Source: Reticulitermes speratus | Lineage: Eukaryota; Arthropoda; Insecta; Blattodea; Rhinotermitidae | Length of the DNA: 64,000 nt | Direction of reading: 5' to 3' | Assembly (NCBI GenBank): GCA_021186555.1 | Contig: JAJKFL010000330.1 | Coordinates: forward strand, 33,772,175 to 33,836,174 | Shown: piece by piece, positions 25,801 to 37,800 of the stretch | Numbering within the stretch: position 1 is the first letter of the stretch | Layout of the letters: each line of letters begins with the position of its first letter | Program-made: the position numbers and the translations under genes | Notes under the pieces: generated by a model | What the model was told of the DNA's origin: nothing | Seen by the model: only the letters and a program-made list of their open reading frames with translations | Database searches by the model: none

Positions 25801-28800
25801 TACAAGACCAAACTGCCACTTAGTACACACAGATGACCACCTTACTACAAGACCAAACTGCCACTTAGTACACACAGATGACCACCTTACTACAAGACCA
25901 AACTGCCACTTAGTACACACAGATGACCACCTTACTACAAGGCCAAACTGCCACTTAGTACACACAGATGACCACCTTACTACAAGACCAAACTGCCACT
26001 TAGTACACACAGATGACCACCTTACTACAAGACCAAACTGCCACTTAGTACACACAGATGACCACCTTACTACAAGGCCAAACTGCCACTTAGTACACAC
26101 AGATGACCACCTTACTACAAGACCAAACTGCCACTTAGTACACACAGATGACCACCTTACTACAAGACCAAACTGCCACTTAGTACACACAGATGACCAC
26201 CTTACTACAAGACCAAACTGCCACTTAGTACACACAGATGACCACCTTACTACAAGACCAAACTGCCACTTAGTACACACAGATGACCACCTTACTACAA
26301 GACCAAACTGCCACTTAGTACACACAGATGACCACCTTACTACAAGACCAAACTGCCACTTAGTACACACAGATGACCACCTTACTACAAGACCAAACTG
26401 CCAATAATTTTCATGCTAACTACAAACTATGTAATCATTTTAACAACCTTTAATTCATTTTATAGTAATTTTACATAATTTTACATACTGTACGAAGTGG
26501 ACAATACTAGCCCACTCATATTCTACATATATGTATATAACCATATATGTTATAACTGTAAGTCTATGCATATTAATCTCCACGACCCCCTGAAGATGGT
26601 GGTTTAAACCACCGAAATACGTATAGGGGTATTTTAAGAATAAACTATTGAAAAGTTTATGTGCATTAGTTGGTGATTTTTGAACACAAGTTCTCCTGAG
26701 TTGACCCACAGTGTTTGGACATCTCCAGGCAAATGTCTGGCCACAACTACCTCAGGGCCGGCTGTAGGCAGATTGGACCGATTTGACGCTATCGGGCCCC
26801 CCGGGCTCGTGGGGAAATTAAATAAATAATATGTTTGACTACAAGTAAATAAAAATGATAAAAAGGAACCATTTTAATTTTTCATCCTAACGTAGGTTAA
26901 TATAGCAAAACAGTCATTTTTTTGTTCTGCACAATAAATTTTAGGGGCCCGCGACAAGGATCGCAATCGGACCCCACCTTTACTAAGGTTGGACCTGACT
27001 ACCTCCTTCCAAATCTTTACCTACACACTATTCATTAATATCTAGCTTTCCTTTTCTATTCCATACGCACTTTGAGAAGTTTCCTTTGTCCGACTTCAGT
27101 TTGTTCTGGACATGACTTGTGACTTCGAATTGTGCACAGATAAAGTTATTTGCTACCAAATAAGCCAGATTTCCTGTGACTTCCTTGGCTTAAGGACGAG
27201 GGCAAAGATAAAGGCTTCTAACATTATTTTCAACAAACAATTGACCACAGGAGCTTTATAAAGTGCAGACAGGCTTTTGGGGAAATTAAATATAAGTAGG
27301 TTATATGATAAAATGTGGGCCGCGATAGCTCAGTCGGTATAGCGACTCGCTACGAGCTGGACGGTCCGGGGATCGAATTCTGGTGGGGTCCACCCAGCCT
27401 CCTGTACAGTGGGTCATTCCAGGGGGTAAAGCGGCCGGGGCGTGGCGTTGACCACTCACCCCATTTAGCGCCGAGGTTAAAGAAAGAATAGAGCTATACC
27501 TCTACTCCCCCTCTGGGCCTTCATGGCCTGTTGTAGGGAGAACTTTACCTTTATGATACAAAGCCACTTGTTATGCGTAAGTTACGGTGAATTTAGAAGT
27601 TAATAATATTAAAAAAATCGAAAACGCTTCCATTTACATGACTCGTGTAGTACATGGGAACATAATACATTTATTTTAGTAGTTCTAAACATTGTGACAT
27701 TTTGTCATTTGTAAAATTTCAGATCAGTTTATATAGATTGTAGTTTCTAACATTCCACACTTGTGTTAGTCCACATTGGAAATATTGCAATAACGCCCCG
27801 CCCCCAAAGACCAGTACTTTTTCCAAATATGTGTAAAAGCTAAGTAGACGTTAAATAAAATTTCTGTGGTGCCGAAAAGGGCGCCAGACGTCCTGCAGTT
27901 ATGTGGCATAGGCATTGTGTCAAGGCTGTTGGTGACAGTTATGTGGCATAGCACTTGTGTCAAGGCTGTTGGTGACAGTTATGTGGCATAGACACTTGTG
28001 TCAAGGCTGTTGGTGACAGTTATGTGGCATAGGCACTTGTGTCAAGGCTGTTGGTGACAGTTATGTGGCATAGACACTTGTGTCAAGGCTGTTGGTGACA
28101 GTTATGTGGCATAGCACTTGTGTCAAGGCTGTTGGTGACAGTTATGTGGCATAGACACTTGTGTCAAGGCTGTTGGTGACAGTTATGTGGCATAGGCACT
28201 TGTGTCAAGGCTGTTGGTGACAGTTATGTGGCATAGGCACTTGTGTCAAGGCTGTTGGTGACAGTTATGTGGCATAGGCACTTGTGTCAAGGCTGTTGGT
28301 GACAGTTATGTGGCATAGGCACTTGTGTCAAGGCTGTTGGTGACAGTTATGTGGCATAGGCACTTGTGTCAAGGCTGTTGGTGACAGTTATGTGGCATAG
28401 GCACTTGTGTCAAGGCTGTTGGTGACAGTTATGTGGCATAGGCACTTGTGTCAAGGCTGTTGGTGACAGTTATGTGGCATAGGCACTTGTGTCAAGGCTG
28501 TTGGTGACAGTTATGTGGCATAGGCACTTGTGTCAAGGCTGTTGGTGACAGTTATGTGGCATAGGCACTTGTGTCAAGGCTGTTGGTGACAGTTATGTGG
28601 CATAGGCACTTGTGTCAAGGCTGTTGGTGACAGTTATGTGGCATAGACACTTGTGTCAAGGCTGTTGGTGACAGTTATGTGGCATAGCACTTGTGTCAAG
28701 GCTGTTGGTGACAGTTATGTGGCATAGGCACTTGTGTCAAGGCTGTTGGTGACAGTTATGTGGCATAGGCACTTGTGTCAAGGCTGTTGGTGACAGTTAT

Positions 28801-31800
28801 GTGGCATAGGCACTTGTGTCAAGGCTGTTGGTGACAGTTATGTGGCATAGGCACTTGTGTCAAGGCTGTTGGTGACAGTTATGTGGCATAGGCACTTGTG
28901 TCAAGGCTGTTGGTGACAGTTATGTGGCATAGACACTTGTGTCAAGGCTGTTGGTGACAGTTATGTGGCATAGACACTTGTGTCAAGGCTGTTGGTGACA
29001 GTTATGTGGCATAGACACTTGTGTCAAGGCTGTTGGTGACAGTTATGTGGCATAGCACTTGTGTCAAGGCTGTTGGTGACAGTTATGTGGCATAGACACT
29101 TGTGTCAAGGCTGTTGGTGACAGTTATGTGGCATAGACACTTGTGTCAAGGCTGTTGGTGACAGTTATGTGGCATAGACACTTGTGTCAAGGCTGTTGGT
29201 GACAGTTATGTGGCATAGACACTTGTGTCAAGGCTGTTGGTGACAGTTATGTGGCATAGACACTTGTGTCAAGGCTGTTGGTGACAGTTATGTGGCATAG
29301 ACACTTGTATCAAGGCTGTTGGTGACAGTTATGTGGCATAGACACTTGTGTCAAGGCTGTTGGTGACAGTTATGTGGCATAGACACTTGTGTCAAGGCTG
29401 TTGGTGACAGTTATGTGGCATAGACACATAAGCGTAAAGATCCTTTAATGGAACCACGACGTGGAGTGTGCTGGTGCAGTTTGGTGCAGTGCGCACCAAG
29501 AATTTTTCAATGCGGGAGGAGGGGGGGGGGGCTGACCCTGAGGCTATATAAAATTTATGTTTGGTTTTAAACATTATGTTATAAAAATCATGTCGTAAGT
29601 ACAACATAACACTGTCTGCAACTACATTTACATACATACAAATATAACTACATGTTCCATGACTCAATCACAGTGTCCTGTCTTATTGTTTTTTTAATTT
29701 ATTAATTTATTTTTCAAAATTCTAATGTACTAGTCATCAGCTGATTTCAGTGACCGATTTCGGCTGAAGGGTAAATCACGTAAACGTTATATCATTGTGT
29801 CTACAAAATTTGCGTTTTTTTTTTAAATTTCGTTTTTGGAGGGTTTAGGGGCTGTAGTCCGGCACCCCCCCCCCTTTTGGGTGGCCATTGGTTTGGTGTA
29901 CATTGTGCCATGTTAGCCTACGAACATGTCGTCACAATTACGCAGGTCAGACGCTGCGAACAGTCGATGTTAAAGGCAGGTCGCACTTCTCATGCGCAGG
30001 ACTGAAGTCGTTGAACACCATGCCGTCAGGACACAGCTTCTCTGTTAATGCTGCCGTCTATGCACTCGTAGTACTTGTCGCACTGTAGGCGTCCGCGAAG
30101 TACCCGTTAGGCTCTGGACACTCGTTCGGTCGTGTCGTCGCCTCAGTCGCTGACTTTCGTGGTAGACGCTGGCGTCGAGATCCCTGCTGCTTGCGACCGC
30201 TGTCTGTCCACAGACGACGCCTGGAACAAACAACACGTATCTGAGCAATTCTAGCTTTACTTCCTCCAGTTACTCTACTAATATTTCGATACGATATCCA
30301 TTAATACCCCAATGGCCGCGCGGTCTAAGGCCGGGCAGCTCGCTTTCTGGGATGGCGTTGAACACCTGCGTGGACGCTTCTCTGTAGTGCCGTGCTTGCA
30401 CGTAGACTCTGTCGACGATAGCCCGCGAATCCCGATGGACCTACGGTGGTGTCACAACAGTCGACGGATGTATCGTGTGAGCGGGCTAGGCCCAACTGCT
30501 TCAGTGTATCCCACAACGAAACGCGGCAACAACACGTCGACCAGCACTTAGTAATAACTATTGTCGATTCCATTATCTCGGGCCCTAAGGCGTGGGTCTG
30601 CGGCAGCTCGCTTACTGGGATTGTGGGTTCGAATCTCACCTAGGCATGGATGTCTGTCTCTCAGTGTTGTGTGTTGTCAGGTAGAGGTCTCTGCGACGAG
30701 CTGATCCCTCGTCCAGAGGAGTCCTACCGAGTGTGGTGTTCTAAAAAGTGTGTGATAGTGAAGCGTCGTAAAATGAGGCGGCCTAGGCCCCCAAGGGGCT
30801 GTCGAGCCATAGGAAAAAATGTATTAATAGACTTAGATATCGATACGATTATTTGGTAATAGAATATAATTTATGCTTAAGTTTTATGTAACTTTCAGAC
30901 AATGTTAATAAACAAATAAATACAGGTAAGCCCGTCCCATGACTTATGCACCTTTATAGAAGTTCACAAACATTTGAGAATGTAAGGGTTCGTCATTATA
31001 TCAAGCAATATGTTGTGCCATTTCCTGTAGACTTATTTATCGTATTAATACCTCGAATGCGAAACGAATACAGTGCAAAGCAAATATCTGTCTGCTGCAC
31101 GTCAGCATATGCTTTCTCGTTATAGAATTTCAGTGTATGTGACTCACTTCTGCACTAATGCGATCTGCTGTGTTTTGTACGTATTACTTTAAAGCCGGGA
31201 TTAGACGGCGCATGGCTCGTCCAGTGACGTGACGTCACTTGCTCGGCCAACAGATCGGAACAGAAAAGACAATCTGGCTACACGACGCGGCGCAGCTCGG
31301 CAAATGGCGGACCAGCGGCCTTGCTCGGGTAGGTTCGGCTCGGCTTGTGGAATAAGTCGTGTTGTTCTATGAACTTAAAAATGTCCTCGTTTGACCACTC
31401 CATTCTAGCCAATACCAACTGTGGGACAGAAACTTTCACTCTTCGCGCACCCCGACAGCAGAAAACAAAGACCAGACCTAAGTGTATACAGGTTGGACGA
31501 GACTGGCTTGGCGCGTACACTGCAAGTTATTCAAGCTGGGTGATGTCCTGTTTCGGCACCTGATTACAGCCAGGGGTCGAATTGTATCACAATAGAGGCG
31601 TGCTATTGTGGTCGATTGTTGCTGGTCTTCTTAACATAACAAGGAATAAGCTTTTAATTGGGTTTCACATTTTATTAGTTACAACAATGGGACTAGCAGA
31701 GCTGATTACAACAATGTCTGCAGACTGCTTTTATCAGAACCCAACTGTCTCCAAGAAATGTGTGCTTACACGATATGTCAGGCTGTAGTGTAGTGTAGAG

Positions 31801-34800
31801 CAGTGGTATTCAACCTGGGGTACGCGTACCCCTGGGGGTACGCGAAGACATTTTAGGAGGTACGTAAAATTAAAAAAAGATAAATATATTATTTCACGAT
31901 AAACACTGAATAATCAGGACCAGATTTAGGGTTAGCCACAAGAACCGGACGTAAGGACATGCGATTTGGGAGCGCCATTTCTCTCTCTCTCTCTCCTTTA
32001 TGCGATTCTTATCTGGGCGGCTATTTTCATTTTATTCCACATAGTGCATATAATTTTGCTTTGCTAAAATACCTTTGTTCCTTTATTAATTTTTATACGT
32101 TAGGCAATAATATATTTGTTATTTAATAGCTTGACTCTCCTTTTTCTCATTTAAACTTATTATTTAATACATTATTTTGGATGTAATTTATTTAACTTAT
32201 TTTAGATGTAGATTATAGACTGTGTATAACTTGAATTATGCAACAACAACTTTGGGGGTACAAAGTTGAAGAGAAATTATATGTGGGGGTACGCGAACAA
32301 AAAACGTTGAATACCGCTTCTCTAAACAACGAAACATAATTAGGAAGAAATTGTCGTAGTTCTTTTGTTACCGTTAGTTGCAAGATGGCGGCTGGCTTGA
32401 AGGGCACGAAACTGGCAAGTGACAGGGCGTGACCTTCAAACAGGTTCTTAAGGACAATGAGATTGCGGGGCCGAGAGAGGGGCGATTTGGCTTTGGACCA
32501 AACATGGAGAATGCAGTCGAAGGTACAAGTACAGTGAAGGTAAAGTTGTCACTGTACACGCCATGAAGGCGTATGGAGGTGAGTAGAGGTATGGGTGCAC
32601 TCATTCTTAACCTTAGCATTAAATGGAAGGGAGTGGTCAGCTTTACGCCCCGGCCGCCTTACCTTCGGGGAAACAGCCCCCTGTATCTATTAATATGGAG
32701 ATTATTTAGGCCCAAGGCCTGTCTGATGGTGTGGAGAAATGAAAAATATATTTTACTCTGTCGGGAAACGAAGAAACAACAGTGAAGAATAAGTGTGACA
32801 CATTTCCTGCCAAACGCTGCAGTTTAAGGATTTATAATAAGATTGAATGTTTTCACAGCAATGATGATTCATACTGCTGTCTTCCAAGTTATGGCGTCTT
32901 CTTTAGGCTTCGGCGGACAATACTACCTCCATCTACAGGGCAGGATCGAGTTTGATACACCTCGTGTCATCGTGTAGTCTAGTAGGTGCGTACCAATGTT
33001 TCTGAGGAATCTGCTGACTCCAGGTTCAGAGTAGGCGATGTTAGACACTGTCATAACTTCTAATATAAATTTTTACATCCGTGACCATCTCTAATACTCT
33101 CTTCTCCCCGACACACCTAATGTCTCGCTTTACGTTAAAATACTGCCTTCTATGCACGTAACACCTGACGTAGTGTGAGCGAAACTGGAGCAGTGACTCC
33201 ACTGTTTCCCGCTAGCACACATCGCACAGCCCGCTTTGTGCGCATTCCTCAGCCGCCGAAACTTTCACTCTGACACCAAATTCCGTTAGTTGTTGCTGTG
33301 CGAAGATTCTGCAGTGCAGTGCTTGCTTAGAGATTTCGAAAGCCGTGGCATCAGTAATAGTCGTGCAAATAGTCATCCAGAGTGCACAGCGCTATTTAAA
33401 TTGCTAGTATTTTGGTGGTGTACGATCTGACATCGTGTGCCACCTAAAGCCAATCAGTATTATAACGCGTATTTCTTAATAAAATGCTTTGCCTTTAAGT
33501 TAAGTTAAGTTAACTTAACTTAAAGGCAAAGCATTTTATTAAGAAATATTAAGAAGTTAAGTTAACTTAAACTCATGATAAAATGCACGGTACATACAAC
33601 ATAAAATGCACGGTACATACAACATAAAATGCACGGTACATACAACAAAAAATGCACGGTACATACAACATAAAATGCACGGTATATAAACATAAAATGC
33701 ACGGTACATACAACATAGAATGCACGGTACATACAACATAAAATGCACGGTACATACAACATAAAATGCACGGTACATAAACATAAAATGCACGGTACAT
33801 ACAACATAAAATGCACGGTACATACAACATAGAATGCACGGTACATACAACATAAAATGCACGGTACATACAACATAAAATGCACGGTACATACAAGATC
33901 AGTTGGACCGATCGTGTGAGAAATGAAGAAGTATTACATAGAGTGAAGGAGGAGAGGAATATCGTACATACAATAAAAAGAAGAAAGGCTAACTGGATTG
34001 GTCACATCTTGCGTAGAAACTGCCTTCTGAAACACGTGATTGAAGGAAAGTTAGAAGGAAGGATAGAAATGACGGGAAGACGAGGGAGAAGACGTAAGCA
34101 GCTACTGAATGACCTTGAGGAAAAGAGAAGATACTGGAAATTGAAAGAGGAAGCACTAGATCGCACTGTGTGGAGAACTCGCTTTGGAAGAGGCTACGGA
34201 CCTGTCGTAAGACAGACTGCAGAATGAATGGATGAATGAATGAATGACATTACTAAGTTATGATATGTGGTGCTGGAGAAGAATGGAGAAGATCAGTTGG
34301 ACCGATCGTGTGAGAAATGAAGAAGTATTACACAGAGTGAAGGAGGAGAGGAATATCGTACATACAATAAAAAGAAGAAAGGCTAACTGGATTGGTCACA
34401 TCTTGCGTAGAAACTGCCTTCTGAAACATGTGATTGAAGGAAAGTTAGAGGGAAGGATAGAAGTGACGGGAAGACGAGGAAGAAGACGTAAGCAGCTACT
34501 GGATGACCTTAAGGAAAAGAGAAGATACTGGAAATTGAAAGAGGAAGCACTAGATCGCACTGTGTGGAGAACTCGCTTTGGAAGAGGCTACGGACCTGTC
34601 GTAAGACGGACTGCAGAATGAATGAACATACAACATAAAATGCACGGTACATACAACATAAAATGCACGGTACATACAACATAAAATGCACGGTACATAA
34701 ACATAAAATGCACGGTACATACAACATAAAATATGCTTTGCCGATAACTTGAATCGCCATTGTCTTTTTAAAAAAATCTTGCTTTGAAACTTCCAGCCAC

Positions 34801-37800
34801 AGAAGACAGCCAAACACGCATGTATTATTTTTCATATTGGATGTTCTTACTCCACTGTTACTCTGAAGTGAACATCCTTTCGGCCGATCCCAGTAACCGC
34901 GCGGTCTAAGACGTGGGTCTGCGGCCGTTCACTTGCAGGGATTGCGGGTTCGAATCCCGCCGGGGCATGGAAGTTTGTCTCTTGTCAGTGTTGTGTGTTG
35001 TCAGGTAGAAGTCTCTGTGACGGGCTGATCACTCGTCCAGAGGAGTCCTACCGAGTGTGGTGTGTCTGAGTGTGATCGTGAAGCGTCGTAGAGTAGGCCC
35101 TGGCCCACTAGGGGCTGTCGAGTCATGAGAAAAAAACATGCTTTACGGTGGACACAAAATATTACTTCTCTTTGTCAAAATATCTGCTTTTACTTTGCTT
35201 ATGAATAATTTAAGGGCCTAGGACTGCAGCATGCCCTTCACAGTTTCCTTTGCCGAAAGCTCCTGTAAACTGTACGCCCTGTTTTAAAAATCATAGGTCA
35301 CATTTTTATCTGAATCTAACGACTGTTAAGGCTTTGTGCTCTCAAGACGTCGACAGCAGTAGTTGAACTGCGGGAAGAAGTCGTGAGATGATTCAGTGTC
35401 AAAGGTGGAATATGGACATGGACTTGTCAGAAAGATTTGCCTAGGATATTGCACTGTAGGAGGCTGACACATGTTTCGGCTTGGTCTTACATCGGAGAGA
35501 TTGTGACTGGTGTAGAGGTAGTGGGTCTGACGGGCATATGTAGGCGTCAAAGGCTTGGCAAATATGGGATGACGAGTTGAAACGGGACTTTACACAGGGC
35601 GACGCACTTAAACCGAGATCTACATAGGAACTGAACAGGTCTGCCTAGAATACGTTGGCCTTGCACTGAACACGTGTCCTGACCTTACACGGAGGGAGAC
35701 AGCAACAGTGACCTCGCCTTTAGACCGCGCAGGACCACAAGCAACTAAATATCCAGCCAAAACCTTGGTCCAGAGTGATCTTTGAGAAATCGATAATTCA
35801 TCATAAAATTCACACCCCTTAAACTGAAGATTCATTACCGTATGCACAAAAGTCTGCCACTGAAACACTCGCGTCCAATGCTCATCCACAAATCCCATTC
35901 CTTTATAACAGAGTGCAATGCTATTCTGATGGAAGGATAGTACTAAAATGGATCTTCAAGAAGTGGGATGGGGGGGCATGGACTGGATTGATATGGCTCA
36001 GGATAGGGACAGGTGGCGGGCTGTTGTGAATGCGGTAATGAACCTTCGGGTTCCATAAAACGCGGGGAATTTCTTGACTAGCTGACGACCTGTAGTTCAG
36101 TTGTAATGCTATTCTTTCATCTACGTCCAATTTTGCAAGTGGCCTCCTTCCTTAACAGTTTTAACTAAAATTCTGTTTACGTTTCTCATCGCTTAAATGC
36201 GTGCTACATGTCTTGCTAATTTATCATTATCACTCTAAATTTTATCAGCTTAATGTTGTTTACAAAGAACTAAAAATTATGAAGTTCCTAATTTACATCC
36301 CGTCGTTAAGTACTTCCTAATTCTCAATTCAATGTTCCTCTCAGCACCGTGTCTCAAACACGCGAATTTCACACAACATAATACTACTAGACGAGTTTCT
36401 GCGCCATTAATATGTTTGTGCTCAGAACAAAACGATTATTTCACTGTACAACATTAACTGACTGGTTTGTATAACTGAGACGGATGTTGTTTACTGCGCT
36501 GTACGGACTGTATTTATGTGTTTTGTGTGGATCTCAGAACAAACAGCGATTATTTCACTGTACAACATTAACTGACTGGTTTGTGTAACTGAGACGGAGT
36601 GTGTTTACTGCGCGGTACGGACTGTATTTATGTGTTTTGTGTGGATCTCAGAACAAACAGCGATTATTTCACTGTACAACATTAACTGACTGGTTTGTAT
36701 AACTGAGACGGAGTGTGTTTACTGCGCGGTACGGACTGTATTTATGTGTTTTGTGTGGATCTCAGAACAAACAGCGATTATTTCACTGTACAACATTAAC
36801 TGACTGGTTTGTATAACTGAGACGGAGTGTGTTTACTGCGCGGTACGGACTGTATTTATGTGTTTTGTGTGGATCTCAGAACAAACAGCGATTATTTCAC
36901 TGTACAACATTAACTGACTGGTTTGTATAACTGAGACGGAGTGTGTTTACTGCGCGGTACGGACTGTATTTATGTGTTTTGTGTGGATCTCAGAACAAAC
37001 AGCGATTATTTCACTGTACAGCATTAACTGACTGGTTTGTATAACTGAGACGGAGTGTGTTTACTGCGCGGTACGGAACTGTATTTATGTGTTTTGTGTG
37101 GATCTCAGAACAAACAGCGATTATTTCACTGTACAACATTAACTGACTGGTTTGTATAACTGAGACGGAGTGTGTTTACTGCGCGGTACGGACTGTATTT
37201 ATGTGTTTTGTGTGGATCTCAGAACAAACGCGATTATTTCCTGACACTAACTGACTGTTTGTATAACTGAGACGGAGTGTGTTTACTGCGCGGTACGGAC
37301 TGTATTTATGTGTTTTGTGTGGATCTCAGAACAAACAGCGATTATTTCACTGTACAACATTAACTGACTGGTTTGTATAACTGAGACGGAGTGTGTTTAC
37401 TGCGCGGTACGGACTGCATATACATATAACTATATGTACCACCACGTTTAACATTCAACAATTCTACGTTCTGCCCACACAGTGTATTTATGTGTTTTGT
37501 ATGGATTTCGGAACAAACGGCGATTAGTTATCGATACCACATTAACTAATTGGTTTTTGTAACCGGAAAAGAGTGTGTTTACTGCGCGGTACGAGCTGAT
37601 TAAATATAATTCAGGTTCATCTTATTCCTAAACGTGTTAATCTGAATAACGTACACCCATGCAGTAGCATTTGTTATTGGTCCATAGAGTCGTTTGTGGG
37701 CGTGTGTGAGTCGCTTTTGTAGGTAAAGTTGCTAACTTCCATTGAATCTCTCGGATTTCTCGCGACTTTCTTCAGTAAGCTGCATTCCCTGCAAACACTC

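Larger units (their letters stand above)
23332..26687. repeat. Inverted-end structure bracketing the 45-bp array
   Basis: Arms at 23332-23382 (51 bp) and 26636-26687 (52 bp) are perfect reverse complements except for one extra base. They contain ACCAACTAATGCACATAAA and its complement. Between them are the 66-copy array and, next to the right arm, a hammerhead-like motif. The arms resemble the ends of the foldbacks at 12.15 and 53.12 kb, so this is best explained as a Penelope-like element in which the array has expanded. No reverse transcriptase remains. Confidence 0.75.

Noticed and set aside
23428-26407. Reading frames of 412, 333 and 341 codons over the 45-bp array on both strands
   Set aside because: The unit is 15 codons and stop-free on both strands; a repeat artefact. 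The same holds for the 311-codon minus-strand frame at 18222-19157.
6791-29427. CRISPR-like direct repeats
   Set aside because: Units are contiguous with no unique spacers and the context is an animal genome with introns and SINEs; they are minisatellites.
29735-29790. Hammerhead-like words near GATTTCGGCTGAAGG
   Set aside because: On neither strand are CUGANGA and GAAA arranged around a pairing stem II in the right order.
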